Assembly (NCBI GenBank): GCA_963700785.1
Contig: CAVOYZ010000018.1
Coordinates: forward strand, 17,410 to 81,409
From: CAXMST01 sp963700785
GTDB taxonomy: Bacteria; Actinomycetota; Thermoleophilia; Solirubrobacterales; 70-9
Direction of reading: 5' to 3'
DNA length: 64,000 bases
Shown: positions 47,201-54,878 of the stretch, piece after piece
Position numbering within the stretch: position 1 is the stretch's first letter
Layout: every line of letters begins with the position of its first letter
Position numbers and translations under genes: made by a program
The notes under the pieces: generated by a model
What the model was told of the DNA's origin: nothing
What the model saw: only the letters and a program-made list of their open reading frames with translations
Databases searched by the model: none

Positions 47201-47841
47201 GCGATCTGAGCAGGGGCTGGCTGCTGTGGTGCGCCGCGGATCCGACCGCTGAGCGGACCCTCGACCGGGCGATCGCCGGAGGGCGCCGGCTGGAGCGTAT
47301 CGACCTCGTCTTCCCGGCCCTGATGCTGAAGGGTTGGTTGCTCGCCATCGCCGGCGAGGACTACCAGGCCGACCACGTCTTCGCGGATGCGTTGGCGGCC
47401 TGCGAGCGGGTCGGGCTTCCATCGCAGTCGATCGAGGCCGGCGCCGCGCGAGCGATCAACCTCGCGCGAGGCGGCAGGGATCCGGCTTCGGCGGCACAGG
47501 TCACGGCCGACGTGGTGGCGACCGCTGAAGGCGTCTCCGCGGAAGCTGACGCCACCGTCCGGGAAGCGATCGGCGCGACCCTCGCTGATTCGCGGGAAGG
47601 GGCCGGTGTGCTGAGCGAGGCCGCGGCAAGCTGGGACCGGGCCGGCCGCCCGCATTCCGCCGCAAGGGCGAGCCTCTTGGCCGGCTGGCGACTGCGAGAG
47701 GCCGACCCCGAGGAGGGCGCGCGGGCGCTCGATGCCGTCGCCGAGCGGGCGGGACGGCTGGGAGCCCAGCCACTGGCCGCGGAGGCCCGCCGCCTCGCCG
47801 CGGCGAGCGAACCGGCGAGAGGCGCGCGTGCCACGGAGTGA
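44245..47841 (+). CDS. Zinc-ribbon / class III cyclase / AAA ATPase / TPR signalling protein
   Basis: About 1,198 residues. A double zinc ribbon (CAGCGAENELSANFCTACG and CASCGEPIEPAARFCSSCG) is followed by a class III cyclase domain with metal Asp in ILFADLVGFT, Lys/Asp in KFIGDNAMGIFG and Asn/Arg in AVNLASRLEKA. Next come an AAA/NTPase domain (Walker A LGEAGIGKTRLF; IGIDDLQWADD) and a long TPR-like helical C-terminus. Large actinobacterial predicted ATPases share this layout. ATG 44245 has AGGAGG seven bases upstream; ATG 44287, six bases after TATGAT, is an alternative leaderless start. The output and ligand are unknown. Confidence 0.85.
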   Translation: MQLGGWIDRGYDRAMDPGRAVCAGCGAENELSANFCTACGAELSRTCASCGEPIEPAARFCSSCGAPAPGNDRPPREGGSAHPEERREVSILFADLVGFTAAAQGADPELIKTAVVGGLRRLAEEITRHGGHLDKFIGDNAMGIFGAPLAHEDDPERAVRAGLAMQRAMVEVNAELPESLPDFELRVGINSGEVLAGHVGQGYTVIGGAVNLASRLEKACRAGEVLVGERTWRRTQGRIDYRPVEPLVLPGLDEPVIAYEAIEPADIAASPPRRVSQLIGRAPELELLRAAAAAADRRPHLVTVLGEAGIGKTRLFDELVESLRETERSPRVLRGHCPAYAAGGALWPFRELLAEELGLRSAEETTHSPLFLDRLRALLSDADTAAPEGPEQLAAGVGAAFGLAGEGSGPDRDPKERRDRLFAGMKATIEALAAQQPLVIGIDDLQWADDTTLELIEHLSRSARGAVLIVCMAREELLDRRPQWGAGRRPATTMRLGPLDRAGTRELIAALLSEAGAATDPALIERLAERSGGNPLFAEEMARHLPDEDRIELAPLPETVQAVLAAQLDGLERAERQLLEHASVVGERFWESTLRDYSDEAGIELRGTLARVRDLDLIIATVESRLGEDQEYCFRHSLIQEVAYARIPKAVRAHKHAQIGADLERVGGEEMIAIAAHHFDRACRTGFETGQDAEFLERVAAGALRTLETAGDAAASVHSASEALDLYESALELGDPDPTTRLRIAEKLGDEALLIGRSDRALDAWRSCLEKLDPETPAFAATAARLHRKLGAGLGQRGERSASMEQLRRGIDLLKNEEPSLELAHLYAETAALNMHAGENVLAIYAAERSLELAQRLGAPAASTRAYATFGRVFGRLGEYDKARENLEAAVDGARESDAAATVPALLLLGTHLEAAERDLDRAAEAYREALAIANRLGDVPAQIELHGGIARLAIKRGDRPTVEASTDIGARLARREGLPDLSCFSDLSRGWLLWCAADPTAERTLDRAIAGGRRLERIDLVFPALMLKGWLLAIAGEDYQADHVFADALAACERVGLPSQSIEAGAARAINLARGGRDPASAAQVTADVVATAEGVSAEADATVREAIGATLADSREGAGVLSEAAASWDRAGRPHSAARASLLAGWRLREADPEEGARALDAVAERAGRLGAQPLAAEARRLAAASEPARGARATE

Positions 47842-47860
47842 CTACCCTGAGGTCAACCCG

Positions 47861-48283
47861 ATGTCCTACTCGGAACTCGTCATCGAGGGCTACCAGGCCT
47901 GGAACGCCGGCAACAGGGAATGGATCCTCGAGCACATGACTTCCGAGGTCGAGTGGGTCCAGCCGGAGGCCGATCCGGACGCCCAGACCTACCTCGGGAC
48001 CGACGATGTCGAGCGCTTCTGGGACCAGTGGCGCGCGGCCGTGGGCCAGCTGCACTTTGAGCTGTTGGAGGTGACCGAGCAGGGAAGCGACGTCGTGGTG
48101 CTCGCCCGGCGACAGGGGCAGGGGTCCCACAGCGGTCTCCAGGTCTCGGACGAGGTGGTTCAGGTCTTCAGCTTCAACGAGAACGGCAAATGCCACCGGG
48201 TGCGCGAGTTCTACGATCGGGAGGAGGCGGCGCGAACGCTGGGGCTACCAGCGCTGGGCCGGTCGGATCCGCCGCCGAGCTGA
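47861..48283 (+). CDS. SnoaL-like (NTF2-fold) protein
   Basis: A 140-residue protein with the SnoaL/NTF2 layout: an N-terminal helix (SELVIEGYQAWNAGNREWILEHM), then TSEVEWVQPEADPDAQTYLGTDDVERFWDQW and a curved sheet ending HRVREFYDREEAARTLGL. Such domains act as small-molecule isomerases or cyclases or just bind ligands; no active-site assignment is made. It lies 19 nt after the cyclase-ATPase gene and overlaps the GMC gene. Confidence 0.82.
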   Translation: MSYSELVIEGYQAWNAGNREWILEHMTSEVEWVQPEADPDAQTYLGTDDVERFWDQWRAAVGQLHFELLEVTEQGSDVVVLARRQGQGSHSGLQVSDEVVQVFSFNENGKCHRVREFYDREEAARTLGLPALGRSDPPPS

Positions 48284-50661
48284 CGCCCGAGGAGCGCCGG
48301 CTCCGGGTCGCCTGCGGGTTGCTGGCGGTGATCTTTGCGCTGCTCGCGACCAGCTACCTCGTGCAGGGGGTTTTCGGCGACGCGGAGTTCCCATTCGTCG
48401 CCAACTCGGTCGCCAAGGACGGGCTCTTTGCGATGCTCGCGATGGCCGCGTTCGGCGACGTCCGTCGCAACGCCTGGGCGGTCGTGGCGATCATCCTTGG
48501 CCACCTGCTTCTGATCGGGTCGCTGCTCGTGATGCTGGCGTTCGGCGGCGTCGGAGCAATCAGTGGATCGTTCGACGCGCCGCCCGGCCTCGGCCTGCCT
48601 GACCCCAAGACGCTGCTCTACGTCTGGCTGGGCTTGGCGACGGTGGTGGTGGCCCTGCTGAGCTGGCTGCGCGCCCGCGCAGGCCGGGCCCGCTACCGGC
48701 TTCGCTACCTGGCCCCGCACCAGCACCGGACGGTGATGGCGATGGCTGAGATCCTGGTCCTCGGGGATGACGAGGTGCTCACCGCCGAGCAGGTCGCCGC
48801 GAACATCGACGGCTATCTCTACTCCCTGCGCGCGAGGGCAAAGCGGAAGTCCAAGCTCGCGTTGACAGCGCTGACCATCTATCCGCTGGTCAGGTTCCGC
48901 CCGCCGCTTCCGTTGCTCTCTCCGCAGCGCCGGCTCAGCTTCGTCGAGCGGGCGTTCATCAACGACGTCAGCGAGCGTCGCCTGCCGGGGTTTCTCCGGC
49001 GGCTGGTGCAGTCGATGTTGTTCGCCGCGCAGCAACTCACGTTCATCGGCTACTACTCCGATCCGCGAACCCACGAGAGCACCGGTTACGTGCCGTTCTC
49101 CGAACGCCCGCGCTACTCGGCGGCGCTGGCGAGTGTCGACACAGATCGGCAGCCGCTCGACGTACGCACCCCGCGAGAGATCGACGCCGAGGCGGTCACA
49201 GCCGACGTCGCGATCGTCGGCTCGGGCGCGGCAGGCGCAATCCTGGCCCACCGCTTGGCCGGGCGCGGGCGCGACGTGCTGCTGCTCGAACGCGGCCTCC
49301 ACGTCGATCCGGCCGACTTCACCGAGGACGAACGGCGTCAGTTCTCTGATCTCTACGCCGACGGGGGCCTCCAACTCTCCACCGATGCCCGCTTCCAGGT
49401 ACTGCAGGGGATGTGCGTCGGCGGCACGACCGTCGTCAACAACGCCGTCTGCTTCGACCTCCCCGCCGATGTGCTCGATCGCTGGAACGACGGCGACGGA
49501 CTCGATGCGGGCCTTGACCCGGCGCGGCTCGACGCCTCGTTCTCACGGATCCGCGAGTGGCTGCCGGTGACATCACAGGCGGGGCTCTCGCATCTGGGCG
49601 CAGGCGGCTCAAAGCTCGAACAGGGCATTCGCCAGCTCGGGCTCGACCGGGCGCCTGGGGAGTTCGAGGTGGTCGAGGCGAACCTCGCCGATTGCTTCGG
49701 CTGTGGCTACTGCAATATCGGCTGTCGCTTCGGCAAGAAGCTCTCGGCTCTGGACACGACCCTGCCGCGGGCGCAGCGGGAGTTCGGAGTCGACTCGGTG
49801 CGGATCTTCAGTGAGTGCGAGGTCGAGCGCATCCGCGGCCGCAACGGCACGAACTGTGCCCTCGACTGCAGGCTCTCCGATGGCCGCCGGCTGCGTGTCA
49901 GCGCGAACACCGTGGTCCTCTCCGCGGGGGCCCTGGCGTCCAGCCTGATCCTGCAACGCAGCGGGCTCGGTGGTGGGCAAACCGGACGCGGGCTCTCGTT
50001 CAACCTCGGCGCCCCGATGACGGCGGAGTTCGCTGAGCGAATCGACGCCTACGACGGGTTGCAGATCTCCCACTACCTGAGGCCGCCGGGTGACGAGGGC
50101 CTGGTGATCGAATCCTGGTTCAACCCGGTGGGCGCGCAGTCGCTGTTCATGCCCGGCTGGTTCGATGACCACTTCCAGAACATGCGTCGCTACGCGCACA
50201 TGGCCAGCGCCGGCTCAGTTGTTGGAACAAGGGGCAACGGCCGGATCAGCTCTGGGTTCGGGGGGCGCAGGATCAAACTCGACTATCGCCCCCACCCCGA
50301 CGATCTGGCCCGACTGACCGCCGGCCTGGAGATGATCGGCGCCGCCTTCCTCGAGGCCGGGGCACTGCGGGTCATGCCTCCGACCTTTCGCTACCTGCCG
50401 ATCAGCGATCGCGCCGGGCTCCACGCGATCGGCGACACGGTCCGCGACAACACCGACATCACCCTGCATAGCTCGCATCCGCAGGGCGGCAACGCGATCA
50501 GCCGCGATCCGAAGAAGGGGGTGGTCGACGAGGGATTCGCAGTTCGCGGGACCGCCGGCGTGTATGTCTGCGACGCCAGCGTCTTTCCGGCCGCGATCAC
50601 GGTCAACCCGCAGCTCACGGTGATGGCGCTGGCCGACTACGCCGCAGCGGGAATCGACTAG
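48190..50661 (+). CDS. Membrane-anchored GMC oxidoreductase (long-chain alcohol oxidase-like)
   Basis: Up to 823 residues. The first about 170 residues contain three to four membrane segments (e.g. ACGLLAVIFALLATSYLVQGV and TLLYVWLGLATVVVALLSWL). A linker domain with PHQHRTVMAMAEILVLGDDEVLTAEQ follows, and from about residue 335 the FAD-binding GMC domain ADVAIVGSGAAGAILAHRLAG, with CVGGTTVVNNAVCF, a Cys cluster CFGCGYCNIGCRFGKK, and the C-terminal HPQGGN and NPQLTVMALADY. The Cys cluster and order recall long-chain alcohol oxidases. ATG 48190 overlaps SnoaL by 94 bases; a CTG at 48280 that overlaps its stop (CTGA) is an alternative. Substrate unknown. Confidence 0.82.
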   Translation: MPPGARVLRSGGGGANAGATSAGPVGSAAELTPEERRLRVACGLLAVIFALLATSYLVQGVFGDAEFPFVANSVAKDGLFAMLAMAAFGDVRRNAWAVVAIILGHLLLIGSLLVMLAFGGVGAISGSFDAPPGLGLPDPKTLLYVWLGLATVVVALLSWLRARAGRARYRLRYLAPHQHRTVMAMAEILVLGDDEVLTAEQVAANIDGYLYSLRARAKRKSKLALTALTIYPLVRFRPPLPLLSPQRRLSFVERAFINDVSERRLPGFLRRLVQSMLFAAQQLTFIGYYSDPRTHESTGYVPFSERPRYSAALASVDTDRQPLDVRTPREIDAEAVTADVAIVGSGAAGAILAHRLAGRGRDVLLLERGLHVDPADFTEDERRQFSDLYADGGLQLSTDARFQVLQGMCVGGTTVVNNAVCFDLPADVLDRWNDGDGLDAGLDPARLDASFSRIREWLPVTSQAGLSHLGAGGSKLEQGIRQLGLDRAPGEFEVVEANLADCFGCGYCNIGCRFGKKLSALDTTLPRAQREFGVDSVRIFSECEVERIRGRNGTNCALDCRLSDGRRLRVSANTVVLSAGALASSLILQRSGLGGGQTGRGLSFNLGAPMTAEFAERIDAYDGLQISHYLRPPGDEGLVIESWFNPVGAQSLFMPGWFDDHFQNMRRYAHMASAGSVVGTRGNGRISSGFGGRRIKLDYRPHPDDLARLTAGLEMIGAAFLEAGALRVMPPTFRYLPISDRAGLHAIGDTVRDNTDITLHSSHPQGGNAISRDPKKGVVDEGFAVRGTAGVYVCDASVFPAAITVNPQLTVMALADYAAAGID

Positions 50662-50707
50662 TTCACGACCCCCCGGAAGCGCCGGGGCCCGATCCGAAGG
50701 CCAACGA

Positions 50708-50737
50708 GAAGAGCCCCCGGGATGCCGGGGGCTCTTC
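50708..50737. terminator. Strong bidirectional terminator hairpin
   Basis: A perfect 13-bp stem (GAAGAGCCCCCGG with its complement) encloses the loop GATG between two convergent genes, GMC oxidoreductase and acyl-CoA dehydrogenase. The A/T-rich edges are short, but the stem is by far the strongest hairpin seen in the window. Confidence 0.85.
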
Positions 50738-50779
50738 CTAGAAACGGATCCCCGTCTGGGGATGGCTCGAGGGCCGGGC

Positions 50780-51985
50780 CTACGCCGGGACGGCCTCCTT
50801 CTCGGCGTCCTTGGCGATCGACTCCGGCAGCGGCTCGTTCGTGCCGCGACCCATCAGGACCTCCTTGGCGATGACCAGACGCTGGATCTGCGAGGTGCCC
50901 TCGTAGAGCTGCATGATCTTCGCGTCGCGCATCAGCTTCTCGACCGGGTAGTCCTTGATGAAGCCGTAGCCACCGAAGACCTGCACGGCATCGGTGGTCA
51001 CCTCCATCGCGGAGTCGCCGGCGAAGCGCTTCGCGTGGCTCGCGGCCAGCGAGTTGCGCAGGCCGTTGTCGAGCAGCGCCGCCGACTGCCAGGTGAGCAG
51101 CCGGCCGGCCTCGACCTTGGTCGCCATGTCGGCGATCATGAACGAGACCGCCTGGTGCATCGCGATCGGCACGCCGAACTGCTGGCGCTCCTTCGCGTAC
51201 TCGCAGGCGTGCTCGAAGGCCGCGCGCGCGATCCCGACCGCCATCGCGGCGACGCCGGGACGAGTCCGATCGAGGACCATCATCGCGAGCTTGAACCCGT
51301 GGTTCTCCTCGCCGAGGATGTTCCCGACCGGGATCTCGGTCTCGTTGAAGGTCACCGTCGCCGTGTTCGAGGCGCGCTGTCCGAGCTTGTCCTCCTTCTT
51401 GTCGATCACGATCGTGTCGTCGCGCGGAACGACGAACGCCGAGATGCCGCGGTGGCCGGCGTCCTTGTCGGTCTTCGCGTAGACCGTGTACCAGTCGGCG
51501 TACTGGCCGTTGGTGATGAAGCACTTGGAGCCGTTGATGACCCACTTGTCGCCCTTCTTGGTGGCGGTCGTCTTCATCCCCGATACGTCGGAGCCGGCGT
51601 CCGGCTCGGTCAGGCAGAAGCTCGCGAGCTTCGGCGCCTCGGTCAGCATGCCGAGGTACTCCTTCTTGACCTCCTCGGAGCCGCCGAGCGCGACCGGCGC
51701 GCTGGCCAGGCCGTTGGCCGCAAGCGAGGTGCCGATGCCGGAGCAGCCCCATCCGAGCTCCTCCTCGATCAGGCAGCCCGACAGATAGTCGAGGCCGGGA
51801 CCGCCGTACTCGGCCGGCGTGTGGGTGTTCATCAGGCCGATCTCCCAGGCCTTCTCGATGATGTCCTGGGGCCAGGTGCCGTCGCGGTCGTACTCCGCGG
51901 CGACCTTGCGGATGTCCTTCTCCGCAAAGGCATGCGCCATCTCGCGGAGGTCCTCTTGCTCGTCGGTCAGGGTGAAATCAACCAC
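50780..51985 (-). CDS. Acyl-CoA dehydrogenase
   Basis: A 401-residue FAD enzyme, distinct from the one at 6243..7397. Motifs: VDFTLTDEQEDLREMAHAFAEKDI, FCLTEPDAGSDVSGMKTTA, WVINGSKCFITNGQ, QVFGGYGFIKDYPVEKLMRDAKIMQLYEGTSQIQRLVI. GTG 51985 follows an AAGGAG site nine bases away. A perfect palindrome identical in core to that before the HADH/hydratase gene lies 110 bases upstream, linking both genes to one regulator. Confidence 0.95.
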   Translation of the reverse strand: MVDFTLTDEQEDLREMAHAFAEKDIRKVAAEYDRDGTWPQDIIEKAWEIGLMNTHTPAEYGGPGLDYLSGCLIEEELGWGCSGIGTSLAANGLASAPVALGGSEEVKKEYLGMLTEAPKLASFCLTEPDAGSDVSGMKTTATKKGDKWVINGSKCFITNGQYADWYTVYAKTDKDAGHRGISAFVVPRDDTIVIDKKEDKLGQRASNTATVTFNETEIPVGNILGEENHGFKLAMMVLDRTRPGVAAMAVGIARAAFEHACEYAKERQQFGVPIAMHQAVSFMIADMATKVEAGRLLTWQSAALLDNGLRNSLAASHAKRFAGDSAMEVTTDAVQVFGGYGFIKDYPVEKLMRDAKIMQLYEGTSQIQRLVIAKEVLMGRGTNEPLPESIAKDAEKEAVPA

Positions 51986-52095
51986 CGTGGATCACTCCTT
52001 GTAAGTCGGATTCCGTGGTCCGCGGCTTCGCCCCGCCCGCTGGGCAATCAACTGCTGCCCGATAAGGCGCTCGGCATGGCACGCGGCCAAACCGA

Positions 52096-52111
52096 TTGAC
52101 TGGTCAGTCAA
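52096..52111. promoter_or_regulatory. Perfect 16-bp palindrome, probable TetR-type fatty-acid operator
   Basis: TTGACTG-GT-CAGTCAA is a perfect 7-2-7 palindrome with the same TGACTG-N2-CAGTCA core as 40831..40846. It lies between the divergent acyl-CoA dehydrogenase and the small membrane protein gene. No TetR-type regulator gene is present in the window. Confidence 0.75.
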
Positions 52112-52237
52112 CCAGTGAGAAGGATAGCCCAGGCGGCGGCGAACCGCAACCGGCGGGCCGTACCGCCGGTCCCCGCGGCGGAGCCCCGCGCACCCGCACT
52201 CGCCTGCAGCGAGAGCCGCGGCGGTACCCTGGAGGGG

Positions 52238-52684
52238 ATGCTGCCGCTTGCCATCAGCAACGGCGACGTGATCCTGATCGTGGTCTTCCTCGCGGTGCCG
52301 ATCTCGGCGATCGCCTTCGCCGGCGCCGGCGCCGTCTACAGGCAGATCGGCAAGGGCGCGTTCGCGATGGACCACGAGTTGACGCCTGCCGGCTCGACCG
52401 ACGGGGTCTCACGGGAGGAGCGGGAGGCGGAGATCCGGCAGATGCTCGAGGCGAAGGCCTTCCGCCAGGCGGAGCGGGGCGAGCCGGTCCTCGACGTGGA
52501 GGCGGAGATGCGAGAGCTGCTCGCGCCGAAGCTCGACCTCGATGCCGATCCCGAGCTCGTCGAGGAGGTCCGGCAGCTGGTCGTCGCCCGCAACGCGCGG
52601 CGCCTGCGCAGCGGCAAGGAGCCGCTGGATGTGGAGGCGGAGGTCGCCCGCCAGCTCCGGGACCTGGAGAACCTCGGTCAGTGA
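52238..52684 (+). CDS. Single-pass membrane protein, unknown function
   Basis: A 148-residue protein: short N-terminus, one membrane helix (DVILIVVFLAVPISAIAFAGAG), then GAVYRQIGKGAFAMDHE and an acidic, helical cytoplasmic tail with two repeated segments, each containing a DVEAE motif (GEPVLDVEAEMRELLAPKL and KEPLDVEAEVARQL). The internal repeat pattern recalls short heptad helices. The ATG follows GGAGGGG directly, and a TACCCT box ends seven bases before it. I do not recognise a family. Confidence 0.72.
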   Translation: MLPLAISNGDVILIVVFLAVPISAIAFAGAGAVYRQIGKGAFAMDHELTPAGSTDGVSREEREAEIRQMLEAKAFRQAERGEPVLDVEAEMRELLAPKLDLDADPELVEEVRQLVVARNARRLRSGKEPLDVEAEVARQLRDLENLGQ

Positions 52685-52723
52685 GTCAGCGCCCGGCGGC
52701 CCCGAGCGGCTATAACGGTGCCC

Positions 52724-53068
52724 ATGCCTGAAGAGAAAGACATCACCGAGAACACCTACGAGCTCGAAGAGCTGGCGATCCAGCCCGGGACGTACTTCAA
52801 CCCGCAGACCGAGGTCGTCGTGATCGTCGACGACTCGTCCTCGATCGACCAGGAGATCTTCAACATGGAGGACTACGAGGGCGCCGAATGGGTCCGGATC
52901 TCCGATTCCGTCCCGGTCGACGAGGCCCGCCTCGACGAGGCGCTCGAGACCTTCCAGACCCATTACCACCCCGGCGGCAGTGGATCGATCTCCGCCACGG
53001 CCCTGAGCCAGGACGACGGCGAGGAGGACGAGGGCGAGGAGGGTCAGGACCCGGGCCGCGAGGACTGA
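52724..53068 (+). CDS. Small acidic soluble protein, unknown function
   Basis: A 114-residue, strongly acidic protein (MPEEKDITENTYELEELAI, VVVIVDDSSSIDQEIFNMED) with an Asp/Glu/Gly tail. It has no Cys or membrane segment. TATAAC ends seven bases before the ATG, fitting a leaderless start. It lies between a membrane protein and a peroxiredoxin on the same strand; no function is inferred. Confidence 0.68.
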   Translation: MPEEKDITENTYELEELAIQPGTYFNPQTEVVVIVDDSSSIDQEIFNMEDYEGAEWVRISDSVPVDEARLDEALETFQTHYHPGGSGSISATALSQDDGEEDEGEEGQDPGRED

Positions 53069-53082
53069 CCCGGGCGCGAACG

Positions 53083-53550
53083 ATGCTCGAGCCAGGCGTC
53101 GAGGCGCCCCCGTTCACCCTGCCCGACCAGAACGGCGAGCGGTTCTCGCTCGCCGACGCGGCCGGCGGCTGGCTCGTCCTCTACTTCTACCCCCGCGCCG
53201 GTACCTCGGGGTGCACGACCCAGGCCTGCTCGGTCAGGGACCGCTCCCCTGACTACGCGGCGGCGGGGGCACGAGTGGTCGGGGTCTCGCCGGACGAGGT
53301 CGCCGCGGTCGCGAGCTTCGCCGACAAGCACCGGCTCGACTTCACCCTGCTCGCCGACGCCGATCACGCGGTCGCCGAGGCGTACGGAACCTGGGTCGAG
53401 AAGAACATGTACGGCCGCAGGTACTGGGGCGTCAAGCGCGCGACCTACCTGATCGACCCCGAGGGCCGAGTCGCCAAGGCCTTTCCCAGGGTCTCGCCGA
53501 AGACGCACGACGACGTCGTGCTGGCGGCGCTGGCCGAGCTCGTCGCCTGA
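53083..53550 (+). CDS. bcp: Peroxiredoxin, BCP/PrxQ type
   Basis: Thiol-dependent reduction of peroxides. The 155-residue protein has FTLPDQNGERFSLADAAGGWLVLYFYPRAGTSGCTTQAC, in which the peroxidatic Cys (GCTTQAC) is followed by a second Cys four residues later, the arrangement of the PrxQ subgroup with an intramolecular disulfide, and RATYLIDPEGRVAKAFPRV. It starts 14 nt after the acidic protein and ends nine bases before the convergent antiporter gene. Confidence 0.93.
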   Translation: MLEPGVEAPPFTLPDQNGERFSLADAAGGWLVLYFYPRAGTSGCTTQACSVRDRSPDYAAAGARVVGVSPDEVAAVASFADKHRLDFTLLADADHAVAEAYGTWVEKNMYGRRYWGVKRATYLIDPEGRVAKAFPRVSPKTHDDVVLAALAELVA

Positions 53551-53558
53551 GCACCGGC

Positions 53559-54698
53559 TCAGGCGACGAAGAAGGCGACGCCGAGGATCGCGTACAGCGC
53601 CAGCAGCTGCACCCCTTCGAACCAGGTTGACTCGCCCTCCTGGGTGACCTGATTGGCGACCAGCACGGCGAGGATCACGGCACCCAGCTCGAAGCCGTTG
53701 AAGACGAGCGGCATCGGCTCCGGGCCGATCAGGAACGAGGCGAAGACGAGCACCGGGGCGACGAACAGGGCCACCTGGGCGCTGGAGCCGATCGAGATGT
53801 TGACCGCGAGGTTCATCTTCTGCTTGTAGGCGACCAGCACCGCGACCCAGTGCTCGGCGGCGTTGCCGACGATCGCGACGACGATGATTCCGACGAAGAA
53901 CTCGCTCAGTCCGATCGACTCGGACGCCTCGCTGATCGAGCCGACGAGGATCTCGGACATCAGCCCGACGGCGAGCCCAGCGACGGCCAGCGCGGTCACC
54001 GATCTGCGCGTCGACCAGCCCCACAGCCCCTCGTCATGCCCGGACTCCGCGACCGGATTGAAGATGTCCTTGTGCGTCTTCAGCGAGAAGAAGAGGCCAA
54101 CGACGTAGGTGAGCATCAGGACACCGGCCATCGCCAGCGAGAGGTGCTCGACGGTGCTGTCGTAGTTGACCAGCTCCGGCCCGACCGGCGGCAGGCCGCT
54201 GCCCTGGACGATCTCGAAGATCGCCGGCATCAACAACGCCCCGACCGCGAGGAACAGCATCGTCGACTGGACATTGGCGGCGGTCCGGTCGAAGCGCTGC
54301 AGCTCGCCGCCGCGCCCGACCCCGCCGGCGATCATCGCGGCGCCGAGCACGAGCAGGACGTTGCCGAGGATCGAACCGACGATCGAGGCCTTGACGACCT
54401 CCTGTAGGCCCGCCTCGAGCGCGAACAGGGCGATGATCAGCTCCGGGGCGTTGCCGAAGGTGACGTTGAGCAGCCCACCGATTCCCGGGCCCGACTTCGC
54501 GGCGAGCTCCTCCGTTGCCCGGCCCATCAGCGCCGCCGTCGGGATGATCGCGACCGCCGCGATGGCGAAGATCGCGGTCGCCGAGGCGTGCGCGAACTCG
54601 AGCGCCACCGCGACCGGGATGAACGGCACCAGCAGGTAGGGCCAGCCCTCGGCGCTGAGCAGGAAGCGCAGGCCCGCTGCGGCTCGCCTGCCGTTCAT
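53559..54698 (-). CDS. Calcium/proton antiporter (CaCA family, Cax type)
   Basis: A 379-residue membrane protein with about eleven hydrophobic segments and the two family repeats: GGLLNVTFGNAPELIIALFAL and IIVVAIVGNAAEHWVAVLVA, both carrying the GNA-x-E core with the acidic residue needed for cation exchange. The acidic stretch between the halves is short. It exports Ca2+ (or similar cations) against protons in known members; specificity here is inferred. Confidence 0.9.
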   Translation of the reverse strand: MNGRRAAAGLRFLLSAEGWPYLLVPFIPVAVALEFAHASATAIFAIAAVAIIPTAALMGRATEELAAKSGPGIGGLLNVTFGNAPELIIALFALEAGLQEVVKASIVGSILGNVLLVLGAAMIAGGVGRGGELQRFDRTAANVQSTMLFLAVGALLMPAIFEIVQGSGLPPVGPELVNYDSTVEHLSLAMAGVLMLTYVVGLFFSLKTHKDIFNPVAESGHDEGLWGWSTRRSVTALAVAGLAVGLMSEILVGSISEASESIGLSEFFVGIIVVAIVGNAAEHWVAVLVAYKQKMNLAVNISIGSSAQVALFVAPVLVFASFLIGPEPMPLVFNGFELGAVILAVLVANQVTQEGESTWFEGVQLLALYAILGVAFFVA

Positions 54699-54866
54699 CG
54701 CCCGCCGCCGGGAGCCGCGAGGCTGCGGACCGCGATCGCGATCGATGTCTTTGGAGCTGAGTGCGGGGGCACCTGACTTCTCGCCTTGGGGACGCGTGAG
54801 GCTAGCGGAGCGCGCGGAGCCCGCCCGATGCGACCCGATCGCCGCCCCGATGCAGACCCGATCGAC

Positions 54867-54872
54867 TACCCT
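54867..54872 (+). promoter_or_regulatory. -10 element TACCCT six bases before the ArsA-like gene
   Basis: TACCCT (TAnnnT) ends six bases before ATG 54879 with no ribosome site between, as at other leaderless-type starts. Confidence 0.45.
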
Positions 54873-54878
54873 GCCGCC

